Source: Actinomadura madurae (lineage in GTDB: Bacteria > Actinomycetota > Actinomycetes > Streptosporangiales > Streptosporangiaceae). Taken from it: 64,000 nucleotides of DNA. Below, piece after piece: positions 17,399 through 31,246 of this stretch. The number at the start of each line of letters is the position of its first letter. Within the stretch, counting starts at the first letter, position 1. The notes under the pieces were generated by a model. That model saw only the letters and a program-made list of their open reading frames with translations. It made no database searches and had not been told where the DNA came from. The translations under genes and the position numbers were made by a program. The stretch covers positions 62,001-126,000 of the forward strand of contig NZ_FOVH01000005.1 in the NCBI RefSeq assembly GCF_900115095.1, given 5' to 3'.

Positions 17399-18289
17399 TC
17401 AACCGGCGGGCGCCGCCTTCACGGGCATGAACGCCTCCAACTCCATCGAAGAGTGCGGGTACTTCCACTCCACCCCGTCGAACGGCACGTACATCCCCTC
17501 GGGCTGCCCGGCGAGGAAGTAGTTGCCGTTCCATGCGTTCGGTTCGGTCACCGGCGCGCCGGCGGGGAAGTTCGCCCCGAGCGGCTCGTACTTCACGCCG
17601 ACGCCGAACATCGCGTAGACGGCGGCGTCCACGAAGTTGAGATACCGGATGTCGCCCCGCAGATGGGTGGCCTGTATCGCCAGGCCGTGGACACGGTCGC
17701 GGACGAAGAACAGCGAACTCAGATCCTTGACGACCTGGTCGAAGCCGTGTGCGCCGTCATGGTGGACCAGGGCGCGCGTCCCGTGCTCGGCACTGAGCAC
17801 GTTCGCCACATAGGTCGGCAGGTCGCCATGGAACATGCGGACGCGTGTCATTGCGCGCGGGAAGATGCGCCGCAACCGCTCATGGGTGAATTGCAGGTAG
17901 GCGGTGTTGGCGTCGACGAGGTCGAGTTCGAGTCCCATCGGCTCGACGCAGCCGGCGAGGATGGCCGAGGAACCTCCCATGAACACGCCGACATCGACGA
18001 GCCTGGTCAGTTCTCCGTGGCAGCGTTCGACGCAGCCGAACAGGTCGAAGTAGTGGTAGGCGCTGCATTGGTCCTCATAGGCGAGGCCCACGCTGTCGAT
18101 GCGAGCCGCCGTGCGGTCGAAGACCGTGCTCCTGCCGGCGAAGTGCTTCAGATCGGCGTGATGGCCGCCCTGGATCGAGATGTCGAGCGCCTCGTGCGGA
18201 TGCTCGACGTCCGCCAGTCCCGGGTCAGGTTCGAGGAACGTTCCCCACGTGTCCTGGTGCATCGCCACTGTCGAGACGTAGTCCGGCAT
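17399..18289 (-). CDS. Class I SAM-dependent methyltransferase
   Basis: The 296-aa protein has a SAM-binding motif VDVGVFMGGSS at 98-108, an acidic second strand (LDLVDANTAY) and a HHDGAHGFD block near 175-183, like family-24-type methyltransferases that act on sugars or small molecules. It is the last gene of the minus-strand galactan operon. Its start overlaps the 3' end of the DUF2142 gene by 65 bp (ATG 18289) or less (ATG 18262). The operon context suggests O-methylation of a glycan precursor or polymer; the acceptor is unknown. Confidence 0.7.
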   Translation of the reverse strand: MPDYVSTVAMHQDTWGTFLEPDPGLADVEHPHEALDISIQGGHHADLKHFAGRSTVFDRTAARIDSVGLAYEDQCSAYHYFDLFGCVERCHGELTRLVDVGVFMGGSSAILAGCVEPMGLELDLVDANTAYLQFTHERLRRIFPRAMTRVRMFHGDLPTYVANVLSAEHGTRALVHHDGAHGFDQVVKDLSSLFFVRDRVHGLAIQATHLRGDIRYLNFVDAAVYAMFGVGVKYEPLGANFPAGAPVTEPNAWNGNYFLAGQPEGMYVPFDGVEWKYPHSSMELEAFMPVKAAPAG

Positions 18290-19838
18290 TGCCTGATCCT
18301 TCTCTCGGTGTCGGGGCGTCCTCGGTCGCCGTGCTCTTCCCGGTGGTGGCCAGCCAGACCATCGCGCCCAGTGATACGAGTCCCGCCGCCGCGACGCTCA
18401 GCGCGGTGGCCGAGCCCAGGGGCGGCGACCACTCGCCGGAAAGCGGGTTAACGGCCGGGACGCGGCCGTGGAGACCGTGCTGGTAGCGGATCATCGTGTA
18501 CGCCAGGCCGATGAGATGCGCGAGCAGCAGGGACGCGGTCAGCCAGCGGGCCACCGAACGCGCGAACCGCACGGGGAAGGGCCCGCGGTCGTCGACGACG
18601 TACGCGGCGAGGATCGCGGCGCCGGCCGCGGTGGGCAGGATGTAGCGGCCCTGCGCCATCATCCCGTTCTCCTCGGCGCCCATGACGTCCATCCACAGCG
18701 GCAGCGCGAAGGCTCCGGCGATCACGAGCGCCAGCCGCCACCGGTCGCCGCGCCGCCCGGCGGCCAGGGCTGCCACGACGAGGAACCCGGTCGCGGCGAA
18801 CCAGATCGCGTAGTAGGCGTCGGGCATCTCGACGTCCACCCAGCCGAAATGCCCGATCATCGACTTGAGGTAGAAGGACGTCCGATCGACGACTACCAGC
18901 TGGAGCGCGTCGCGGGGGCCGAGACCGGCCCCGCCGGGGACGGGAACGAGCTCGGTGGCCTTCATGGCGAGCGTCCAGATGCCTGAGAGGACGCACGCGA
19001 CGATCGCGGCCGACCCCAGAATCCACGCGCCCCGTGAACGTGCCAGAACCGCCAGGCGGGCCCGGCCCGCGGTGGCGGTGAGGATCGTGAACGCCAATGC
19101 GACGGTCATCGGGCCGTCCGGCCGGGTCCAGGCGAGCGTCACGGCCGAGACTCCGGCGAGGATCAACAGCCGCCGGTCGAGTGGGGCCTCGCCGAGCACG
19201 AGGGGGATCAGCGCCGTCCACATCGCGATCGCCGCGCTGATCTGCAGGCCGTTCGCGTTGATCACGCCGGCGAGGTGCAGCGCCATGGGCGTCGCGGCGA
19301 CGAGCAGCCCGACGAGCAGGAAGGGGCGCCGTGACCAGGCGAGGACGCTGTACACCGCGGCGGCGAGGAAGGCCGCCGAGAGCGCCGCGCTCAGCAGCCG
19401 GGCGGCCAGCAGCCCGCCCTCGCCCGGCCACCACCTGAGCGGCCAGCCGACGAGGGCGTAGTACGTGGGCTGGTAGCGTCCGGCACCCGCGGTGAACTGT
19501 TTCACCGGTTCGTGCGGTGGCCGCGAGTCCTCGTGGACGCAGTTCGCCGGCTGCTCCGCCTTGAACGCGAAGCAGGGCGGGGACGGCCTGGCCACGCCGC
19601 CCGGGATGGTCTGGTTCGATCCGGCGAGGGGACGCGGCAGATCCGGAACGGGCAGGTAGATGGGCGAGGGGGTGAGCTGCCCGTCCACCACACCGGCCGC
19701 GCGGGTGATGTGGGACTGCTCGTCGGGCCCGCCGTCCCATGGCATGGCGATCGCCCACCCGGCCCCGGCCGCGAAGAAGCCGAGGAAGGCCAGCAGTGTG
19801 ATCAGGCGCAGCCTGCGGGCCGGGACCGCCGGTCTCAT
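18225..19838 (-). CDS. DUF2142 polytopic membrane protein
   Basis: The 537-aa protein begins with a membrane segment and then 'PWDGGPDEQSHITRAAG', which matches the DUF2142 pattern (P-x-D-E-x-x-H in the first extracytoplasmic loop). About ten further hydrophobic segments follow. Acidic first-loop residues of this kind are shared with GT-C glycosyltransferases that use polyprenyl-phosphate sugars, so a role as a membrane glycosyltransferase in surface glycan assembly is likely. It overlaps the methyltransferase gene upstream by 4 bp (19835-19838) and the one downstream by up to 65 bp. Confidence 0.75.
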   Translation of the reverse strand: MRPAVPARRLRLITLLAFLGFFAAGAGWAIAMPWDGGPDEQSHITRAAGVVDGQLTPSPIYLPVPDLPRPLAGSNQTIPGGVARPSPPCFAFKAEQPANCVHEDSRPPHEPVKQFTAGAGRYQPTYYALVGWPLRWWPGEGGLLAARLLSAALSAAFLAAAVYSVLAWSRRPFLLVGLLVAATPMALHLAGVINANGLQISAAIAMWTALIPLVLGEAPLDRRLLILAGVSAVTLAWTRPDGPMTVALAFTILTATAGRARLAVLARSRGAWILGSAAIVACVLSGIWTLAMKATELVPVPGGAGLGPRDALQLVVVDRTSFYLKSMIGHFGWVDVEMPDAYYAIWFAATGFLVVAALAAGRRGDRWRLALVIAGAFALPLWMDVMGAEENGMMAQGRYILPTAAGAAILAAYVVDDRGPFPVRFARSVARWLTASLLLAHLIGLAYTMIRYQHGLHGRVPAVNPLSGEWSPPLGSATALSVAAAGLVSLGAMVWLATTGKSTATEDAPTPREGSGNAGLRLDSGDAPGHVGNVPRT

Positions 19839-20920
19839 CGCGGTCGTCCGGGATTCTTGCGGATGCGTGCGGACAGTGCCCGCCCCAACTCCGACACCGC
19901 CTCGCCTAATTCCGGCTCGGGCCGTGCCGCCGGTTTCGCGGGCTCGTCACGCAGGCGTTGGAGTTCGTGGTGTTTGGTGGTGGTTTCGGCTTTGGCGCGG
20001 TCGAGGGCGGAGCGGAGGCGGGTGATCTCCTGCTGCTGGGCGGCGACGGTCTCGGTGAGGCGGTTCGTGTCGGCGGTGCGGGCCTCCGCCTCGTACTGGA
20101 GCTGCAGGATGCGGGTGTAGAGGGCGATGCGGTTGTTCTCCATCGCCGCGAGCAGGTGGGAGGACGTGTAGGGGCGCAGCGCGTCGAAGACGGCGTCCGC
20201 GCCGGGGGCGCCCGTCCTGATCAGGACGCCGAAGCCGAAGACGGCCGGGACGATCGCGAAGCGCCAGCCGGGGGCGTCGTCCAGGGCGTCCTCGACGGCC
20301 GTGAGGACGCCGTTGCGCGGGCCGCCCGCGTGCGCGGCCACCGTGTAGGCGCCGTCGCCGACGAAGCCCGCGGGAGTGAGGTCGTCGTGCCATGCCGTCG
20401 GGCCGTCGGTGGTGGACGGGTGCGTTTCCTCCAGCGGGGACGGCTGGTAGTAGAAGTCGCGGCGCCCGCAGGGCCAGAGGACGTCGTGCAGGACGACGAC
20501 GGCGTCCGGCGCGTTCGCCATGATCCAGGCGAGTTCGGCGCGGACGACGGCGTGGTTGTGGTCGCCGTCCAGGACGTAGAGGTCGGCCGCCGGCAGGTCC
20601 GGCAGGACCGCCGGGGACAGGCCTTCCACGAGGTTCAGGCGCGGGTCCTCGGCGAGGAAGGCGCGCAGGTCGTCGCCGGGGGCGGGCTCGACGCAGTGGA
20701 CGGTGGCGCCGAGGTCGGCGTACACCGAGCTGACCTGGCCCGACTCCACGCCGACCTCGACCACCGTGGCGATCTCGCGGCAGCCGAAGATCGTCTGGAA
20801 GAGCTCCCGGAACACCGACATGGAGTGCAGGAGCAGCGGCTGCTCGCGGGCGGCGCGGGCCTGCGCGTGCGGGTCGGCGGGGGTACCGGTGACGGCCGCC
20901 CCGAAGTCACGTCGTGTCAC
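19835..20920 (-). CDS. SAM-dependent methyltransferase with C-terminal coiled coil
   Basis: In this 361-aa protein the SAM motif VVEVGVESG sits at 53-61, followed by HCVEPAPGDD and LDGDHNHAVV, the pattern of the methyltransferase-24 group. From about residue 250 onward the protein is helical, and residues 265-325 form a predicted coiled coil (QQQEITRLRSALDRAKAE), likely for oligomerisation or tethering. It overlaps the HAD gene start by 14 bp upstream and the DUF2142 gene by 4 bp. With the second methyltransferase of the operon it may act on galactan sugars; the substrate is inferred from context only. Confidence 0.7.
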   Translation of the reverse strand: MTRRDFGAAVTGTPADPHAQARAAREQPLLLHSMSVFRELFQTIFGCREIATVVEVGVESGQVSSVYADLGATVHCVEPAPGDDLRAFLAEDPRLNLVEGLSPAVLPDLPAADLYVLDGDHNHAVVRAELAWIMANAPDAVVVLHDVLWPCGRRDFYYQPSPLEETHPSTTDGPTAWHDDLTPAGFVGDGAYTVAAHAGGPRNGVLTAVEDALDDAPGWRFAIVPAVFGFGVLIRTGAPGADAVFDALRPYTSSHLLAAMENNRIALYTRILQLQYEAEARTADTNRLTETVAAQQQEITRLRSALDRAKAETTTKHHELQRLRDEPAKPAARPEPELGEAVSELGRALSARIRKNPGRPR

Positions 20921-23570
20921 CGAGCTTCCTCCTGGCCACTCGTCCGGCGCCGGCGGCGATGCCCTTGACGCCCGCGGTCCGGTACTCCTCGCGGACCCGT
21001 TCGGTGAGCCGCGCGGCCCGCGCGGACCGCTCGGCCCTCCGGTCGACGGGCATCCGCGGCGCCATGCCGGTCATCGACTGCGGGAGCATCGCGAACGCGA
21101 TGGTGATCTGGCCCGACGACACCGCCGGGACGCCGGCGCGGCGGGCGAGCGGGAGCCACACCGCGGCGTAGGAGGTGTCGAACTCCATCAGGTTGCCGCC
21201 GAGGTAGCGGCAGTCGGCGTAGTGGAGGCCGACGAAGTCCTCCGGCCTGTCCCAGCGCAGCACCTGCTCGCGGCGGCGCCCTCCGGCGATGACCCTGGCC
21301 TCGATCCAGTCGACCCGCACGATCGCGGGGCGGCCGGGGATGGCGAGCGAGATGTCGATCGTGTCGTGGTGCTCGAACGACAGCCGGGAGAACGACAGCC
21401 CGTTGTGGTTGATCCGGACGCGCCTGCGGATGGGCTCGTGCCAGCGGTCGTCGGCCGTCCGGTAGCGCAGCCGCGTCTCGAACCTCTCCCCCGCCGGGTC
21501 GAACGCCTCCGGGGCGATGGCGCCGTCCGCGATGGCCCGCGCCATGGCGCCGAGCCCGGTGTCGGACGCGGCGATCAGCGCGGGCCAGAACGAGTCGCGC
21601 ATGTCCAGGTCGCCGAGGTCGCCCGGCGACAGGTAGGGGATCGCGGGCTTGAGGTCGGCCGGCAGCAGGGTCGTGACGAGGGAGGAGCCGAAGTTGTCCT
21701 CGTGGGTCCAGTTGCCGAAGACCGCCGCCTCCTCGGGGGTGGGCGACTCCAGCGCGGCGACCAGGATCCGGGCGAGCCGGTCCCGGGCCGCAGGCGGGCG
21801 GGCGAGGTCCGGCCATGCCCCGCCGGAGGCGGTGACGTACCTGTTCCACATGTGCTGGAACGCGAGGATGCCGTCCTGGACGGTCCGGCGCTCGGCGTTC
21901 TGGGTCGGGGAGTCGGCGGTCTGGCCGAGGACCGGCGCGCCCTCCTCGGTGTAGCCGATGAGGGAGCCGCAGAGCGCGTTGACGCACTGCTCCACGATCT
22001 CGGGGCTGCGGGTGATGGTCGCCGCGACGTGCGCCGGATGACCTGCTTGTGCCAGGTAGCCCTCGGCGCGCAGCCCGGCCATGGAGACGCGCTCGGACCT
22101 GGTGTCGGTGGCGAGGTACAGCCCGGCCGGCCGGACGTCGATGCGGGCGATCTCCAGGGCGCGGGCGAGCTGCCGCTGGATCGTCCCGCCCCAGCCGAGG
22201 TCGACGAGGGTCAGCTCGCCGCCGTCGAGGGCGCCCGCGTCCCGCAGCGACCGGATCATGCGTTCGCGGGCGGCGGTGACGGTCACCGCGAGCCGGTTGC
22301 ACAGGTGCGGCGTCTCGGTCAGGGCGCTCGCGACCCGGTCGGCGATGTCGCCGTTGTCGATGACGGTGTCCAGCTCCGTCGCGAGGCCGGGCACGTCGCC
22401 GGGCTGGAGCTCCAGGACGGACAGGGCCTGCCGGACGGTCAGCCGGTACCCGGTGCGGACGAAGGCGTGCACCGCGGCCGTGTCGTGCGGGTCGAGCCCG
22501 GCGAGCGAGGTGACGAAGCGGGACAGCCACACGGGCGCCGCGCGGACGTCCCAGCCGCGGGCGGCGGCGGCCTCGTTGATCAGCCGGGACAGCAGCTCGC
22601 CCTCGCGCATCGAGCACCAGAGCCGGCGCGTCCCGGACTCGTGCGCCTTCCACGCCGCCCACTCCGCGAAGCCGGTCAGCACCGGGCCGAGGACGCCCGC
22701 CCCGTACCGCCACGCGACGTCCAGCGCCGAGGTGGTGAAGGGCACGCCCGAGTGGACGGCCTTGGCGCGCAGGCTGGTGAGGCCGAAGTCGCCGTGCCGG
22801 TCGTCGAGGTCGGGGGCGTGGTCGCCGAACGGCCGGACGGGCTCCTTCTCCCGTTCCAGGACGTCGAGGTAGTCGTCGTCGAGCCTGCGGTAGTGCACGG
22901 TGCGGATGCCGAGGCCGCTCGGGACCTCGTGGTCGGCGACCTCGTGGTCGCCGATGTGCACGATCTGCTCCGGGCTGCGGCCGAGGTCGCGCAGCACGAT
23001 CTCCCAGAGGCCGGACGCCTTGGCGGTGCCGTGCTGGTTCGACCGGAAGATCCGCACGCCCTCCATCGGGCCGAGCTCCGGCCGGTCGAGGAGCCGGGCG
23101 AGCTGGTCGTCGGTGAAGTAGGTGTCGGAGACCAGGACGACCTGGATGTCCTGCTTGCGCGCGGCCATCACGACCTCGGCGACGTCCAGGTCGACGACGG
23201 TCAGCTCGCGCTCCAGGAGCAGCTCGGCCTCGACGAGCTGCTCCAGGGGCGCGGCACCGAAGACGCCGTCCGGCATGGCCCGCCAGATGTCGAACAGCGA
23301 GACCTCCGTGCCGAGGGCGTCGCGGCCGCGGCGGGCGGCGTCCTCGGCGGCGATGCGCATCCGGCGGAGGGTCGCGTCGGTCACCCACGGCGGGCAGAGC
23401 CCGGCGTCCCGCATCCGGGACGCGAGCAGCCCGAACACGTCGGCCGGGCGCGGCACGCGGCGCCACAGCACGGTGTCGAAGATGTCCAGGGACAGGACGG
23501 CGCACGCCTTGTCGGCGATGACGCGGTGGACGTTGTCGAGCAACGGGCCGCCGGATACCTGCTTGGTCAA
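20907..23570 (-). CDS. Large HAD-superfamily protein
   Basis: The N-terminal part of this 887-aa protein is a HAD phosphatase domain: motif I LDIFDT (nucleophile D29, D32), motif II VLVSDTYF and motif III/IV HIGDHEVADHE at about residues 190-215. The following ~600 residues include a conserved block 'LWCSMREGELLSRLI' and a C-terminal beta-rich region (INHNGLSFSRLSFEHHD) that I do not recognise. HAD proteins of this long type occur in actinobacterial and capsule gene clusters beside glycosyltransferases. It may hydrolyse a phosphosugar or act in polymer modification. Start ATG 23570; the gap to the exporter ATPase gene is 72 bp. Confidence 0.6.
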   Translation of the reverse strand: MTKQVSGGPLLDNVHRVIADKACAVLSLDIFDTVLWRRVPRPADVFGLLASRMRDAGLCPPWVTDATLRRMRIAAEDAARRGRDALGTEVSLFDIWRAMPDGVFGAAPLEQLVEAELLLERELTVVDLDVAEVVMAARKQDIQVVLVSDTYFTDDQLARLLDRPELGPMEGVRIFRSNQHGTAKASGLWEIVLRDLGRSPEQIVHIGDHEVADHEVPSGLGIRTVHYRRLDDDYLDVLEREKEPVRPFGDHAPDLDDRHGDFGLTSLRAKAVHSGVPFTTSALDVAWRYGAGVLGPVLTGFAEWAAWKAHESGTRRLWCSMREGELLSRLINEAAAARGWDVRAAPVWLSRFVTSLAGLDPHDTAAVHAFVRTGYRLTVRQALSVLELQPGDVPGLATELDTVIDNGDIADRVASALTETPHLCNRLAVTVTAARERMIRSLRDAGALDGGELTLVDLGWGGTIQRQLARALEIARIDVRPAGLYLATDTRSERVSMAGLRAEGYLAQAGHPAHVAATITRSPEIVEQCVNALCGSLIGYTEEGAPVLGQTADSPTQNAERRTVQDGILAFQHMWNRYVTASGGAWPDLARPPAARDRLARILVAALESPTPEEAAVFGNWTHEDNFGSSLVTTLLPADLKPAIPYLSPGDLGDLDMRDSFWPALIAASDTGLGAMARAIADGAIAPEAFDPAGERFETRLRYRTADDRWHEPIRRRVRINHNGLSFSRLSFEHHDTIDISLAIPGRPAIVRVDWIEARVIAGGRRREQVLRWDRPEDFVGLHYADCRYLGGNLMEFDTSYAAVWLPLARRAGVPAVSSGQITIAFAMLPQSMTGMAPRMPVDRRAERSARAARLTERVREEYRTAGVKGIAAGAGRVARRKLGDTT

Positions 23571-23642
23571 CGCCGCACCTTCCCCTGGTCCTGCACCGGC
23601 CGCCGGCGGAGGGGCGGCCCCCCGGCCGTGGTCCGGGACACC

Positions 23643-24431
23643 TTATCCACCGAGATCACCCGGTGCGGCGCCCAGCCGGATGCCGCCGGCGCGGCGGGCG
23701 GCGCGGTCCTCGCGCACCAGCCGGCCGGCCTCCCGCGTCGGCCCGTCGAAGATCACCCGGCCCTGCCGCATGGTGATGCCGCGGTCGCAGAGGCCGACGA
23801 GCATCCGGATGTCGTGCGCGACGATGACCATGGTGCGGCCCTCGCCGCGCAGCTCGCGGATGCGGGCCAGGCACTTCTCCCGGAACGGCGGGTCGCCGAC
23901 GGCCAGCACCTCGTCGATCAGGAACACGTCCGGCTCGGTGTGCGCGGCGATCGAGAACGCCAGCCGCATGAACATGCCGGACGAGTAGAACTTCACCTGG
24001 TCGTCCAGGAACCGCCCGACCCCGGAGAACTCGACGATCGCGTCGAACTTGCGGGCGATCTCGGCCTGCGTCATGCCGAGGATCGCGCCGTTGAGGTAGA
24101 CGTTCTCCCGGCCGGTCAGCTCGGGGTGCAGGCCGGCGCCCACGTCGATCAGCCCGGCGATCCGGCCGCGGACGAGCACCGACCCGGAGTCCGGGCGCAT
24201 CACCCCGGAGATGAGCTTGAGCAGGGTGCTCTTGCCGGACCCGTTCAGCCCCATCAGCGCGACGGTCTCGCCCTGGTTGATGGTGAGGCTCACCTCGTCC
24301 AGGGCCCGGAACCGGTCCGACAGCCGCTGCCCGCGGAACGCGCGGACGCTCATCTCCTTGATCGACCGCGCGTGCCGCAGCGTGAAGTTCTTCGTGACGC
24401 GGTCGATCACGATCGACGGGGTGGGAGGCAC
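23643..24431 (-). CDS. ABC exporter ATP-binding subunit (teichoic acid/O-antigen type)
   Basis: This 262-aa ATPase has Walker A GLNGSGKST, the Q-loop region, signature YSSGM, Walker B VFLIDEV and the H-loop HDIRM. The IDVGAGLHPELTGRENVYLNG segment is diagnostic of the Wzt/TagH/RfbE subfamily that exports undecaprenyl-linked polysaccharides. The start is GTG 24431, two bases after the permease stop; the open frame upstream of it is antisense noise. With the permease it would export the galactan-like polymer made by the adjacent Glf/GlfT2 enzymes. It has no extended C-terminal carbohydrate-binding domain. Confidence 0.9.
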   Translation of the reverse strand: MPPTPSIVIDRVTKNFTLRHARSIKEMSVRAFRGQRLSDRFRALDEVSLTINQGETVALMGLNGSGKSTLLKLISGVMRPDSGSVLVRGRIAGLIDVGAGLHPELTGRENVYLNGAILGMTQAEIARKFDAIVEFSGVGRFLDDQVKFYSSGMFMRLAFSIAAHTEPDVFLIDEVLAVGDPPFREKCLARIRELRGEGRTMVIVAHDIRMLVGLCDRGITMRQGRVIFDGPTREAGRLVREDRAARRAGGIRLGAAPGDLGG

Positions 24432-24433
24432 GG

Positions 24434-25299
24434 CTACAGCTCCTGCGCGAAACGCGCCTGCATGCGGGAGAACGCCGCATGCCCGGCGATGGACACGAGC
24501 ACGCTCACCGCCAGCGCGGCGCCGGCGCTGAGGTACAGGTGGGGCGGGAACGCGAAGTCGCCGCCGGTCCCGGGGAACCAGAAGGCCCGCTGGAACAGCG
24601 ACACCGCGCTGACGAGCGGGTTGGCGAGGTAGACGTCCAGCACCCAGCCCGGCGCGTGCTCCCGGACGTGGGTCCACGGATAGATCATCGGCACCGACCA
24701 GGTGATGACGATCATCGAGATGTCCACGACCTGCTCCAGGTCGCGGAAGAACACGTTCACGGCCGCGCACAGCAGCCCGAGCCCGAAGCCGAGCACGACG
24801 ATGATGGTGAAGCCGAGCAGCGCCGCGCCCAGCTCCTGCGGCGCCGGACGCCATCCGGTGGCGACGGCCCCGCCGAGCAGGATCGCGAACCCGGGCAGGA
24901 AGTGCACGAGGGACACGAGGACGGACGCCGCCGGGAACAGCTCGCGCGGCAGGAACACCTTGCGGACGAGCGCGGCGTTGCCCGTCACCGACCGGGTCGT
25001 CGAATGCAGCGTCTCGGTGAACAGGTTGATCAGCACCATGCCCGCGAACAGGTAGATCGGGAAGCTCTCGATCCGGTCGTCCATGCCGAGGAACACGCCG
25101 ATGACGTAGAAGTAGACGCCGAAGTGCACCGCCGGACGCACGTAGGACCAGCCGAGGCCGAGCAGCGAGCCCTTGTAGCGGGCCCTGAGCTCCCGCCGCA
25201 CCAGCAGCCGCAGCAGGTACTTGTCGCGCAGGGTCTGCCGCAGGCCGCCGTCGCCGCCCGGCGCCCGCAGCCCGCCGTCCGCGCGGACCGGCGCGGCCG

Positions 25300-25303
<4 letters not shown>
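24434..25303 (-). CDS. ABC-2 polysaccharide export permease
   Basis: This 289-aa permease has six hydrophobic segments. The N-terminal amphipathic block 'LLVRRELRARYKGSLLGLGWSYVRP' is the hallmark of Wzm/TagG/RfbD permeases, and the 'VVDISMIVITWSVPMIYPW' segment is the family's conserved loop. ATG 25303 overlaps the GlfT2-like stop codon (25300-25303), and the ATPase gene follows two bases after its stop. A pair with the same adjacency to galactofuranosyltransferases exists in mycobacteria (Rv3781-Rv3783 region). Confidence 0.9.
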
Positions 25304-30053
<4,750 letters not shown>

Positions 30054-30061
30054 GCGCGCAC

Positions 30062-31246
30062 ATGGGGGACCAGCCAGCCGGGAAGTCCGTCTACCTGCAC
30101 GTCGGGGCGCCGACCGCGGGCGCGGCCTTCCTGCACCGGGTGCTGTGGGCGAACCGGCGGCGCCTCGGCGACGCGGGCGTCTGCTATCCGGTCGCGGGGC
30201 CGCAGGAGCACTTCGCGGCGGTCATGGACCTGCGCGAGATGAGCTGGGGCGGCCACCGAGACCCGAGCTGGGACGGCGCGTGGGACCGGATGGCCCGGCG
30301 CGCCCGCGACTGGGACGGCCCGACGGTCGTCTTCTCCCAGGCCCTGCTCGGCGGGGCGACAGAGCAGCAGGCCCGGCGGGCCGTCGAGGCGCTGGAACCG
30401 GCCGAGGTGCACATCGTCTTCGCGACCCGCGACCTCGGCTGGCAGCTGATCCTCGACTGGCAGGAGCAGATCCGGCACGCGCACACCATCACCTTCGAGC
30501 GCTTCGTCGACGACCTCGTCGCCCGCGGCTTCGACGCGCCCGAGCCGTACGGGGAGATGTTCTGGGGGCTGCACGACGCGGTGCGGGTCCTGCGGGCGTG
30601 GGAGCCGGCCGTCCCGAAGGAGCGCGTCCACGTCCTCACGCTGCCCGCGCCCGGCGGGGGCCCGGGGCCGCTGTGGGACCGGTTCCGCGCGCTGACCGGC
30701 ATCGGCGACGGGGTGTGCGACCTCGGCGGCATCGCCGCGGACGAGCCGCTGCCGGCGACCGAGGCGGAGCTGCTCCGCCGGCTGAACGAGAAGATCGGCC
30801 CGGCGCTCGGCGGCGACTACGAGCGGATGGTCCACGAGCATCTCGTCGGGCACGGCCTCGCCGGGGACGGCTCGGACCGGATGGGCCTGCCCGCGCGGCA
30901 CGCCGAGTGGGCCGCGCGCCGGACCCGCGAGCTCGCCGACTCGCTCCGCGCGTCCGGCTACGACGTCGCCGGGGACCTGGAGGAGCTGACGACCTCGCGG
31001 GCCCCGGAGGCCGGCATGCTTCCCGGCGACGTCCCGGACGAGCTGATCGCGGTCGCGTCCGTCGGGGTGGTGGCCCACCTGCTGGAGGAGCTGACCCTGG
31101 CGCGCGAGCGCGTCGGGCTCGCCCATCTGCAGAGCGAGATGGCCGGCGTCCGGGAGAATTTGGAGCGGCTCACCGAGGCCGCCGCGTCCCCGTCACCGGC
31201 CCTGCAGCGCGCCGCCCGGCGCGCCGCCGGCAGGCGCGCCCCGTGA
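30062..31246 (+). CDS. Sulfotransferase paralogue with a destroyed PAPS-binding loop
   Basis: This 394-aa protein aligns with the preceding gene along most of its length (VYLHVGA, FATRDLGWQLILDWQEQ, MFWGLHDAVRVLR, VHVLTLPAPG). Where the first gene has KSGTT it has TAGAA (T18, A19, A21, A22), so the phosphate-gripping Lys, Ser and Thr residues are gone and sulfotransfer is unlikely in the usual way. It may be a partner subunit, as pseudoenzyme paralogues often are. ATG 30062 has GGAG about 12 nt upstream; GTG 30050, overlapping the previous stop as GTGA, is an alternative. It overlaps the next gene at GTGA 31243-31246. Confidence 0.7.
   Translation: MGDQPAGKSVYLHVGAPTAGAAFLHRVLWANRRRLGDAGVCYPVAGPQEHFAAVMDLREMSWGGHRDPSWDGAWDRMARRARDWDGPTVVFSQALLGGATEQQARRAVEALEPAEVHIVFATRDLGWQLILDWQEQIRHAHTITFERFVDDLVARGFDAPEPYGEMFWGLHDAVRVLRAWEPAVPKERVHVLTLPAPGGGPGPLWDRFRALTGIGDGVCDLGGIAADEPLPATEAELLRRLNEKIGPALGGDYERMVHEHLVGHGLAGDGSDRMGLPARHAEWAARRTRELADSLRASGYDVAGDLEELTTSRAPEAGMLPGDVPDELIAVASVGVVAHLLEELTLARERVGLAHLQSEMAGVRENLERLTEAAASPSPALQRAARRAAGRRAP

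Noticed and set aside
14797..17522. Long frames on both strands over the pseudo-ATPase gene (14797-16926 minus, 15051-17522 plus)
   Set aside because: Low-complexity Arg/Pro or Gly/Val translations; the 680-aa frame at 15120-17162 has membrane segments and a coherent fold pattern.
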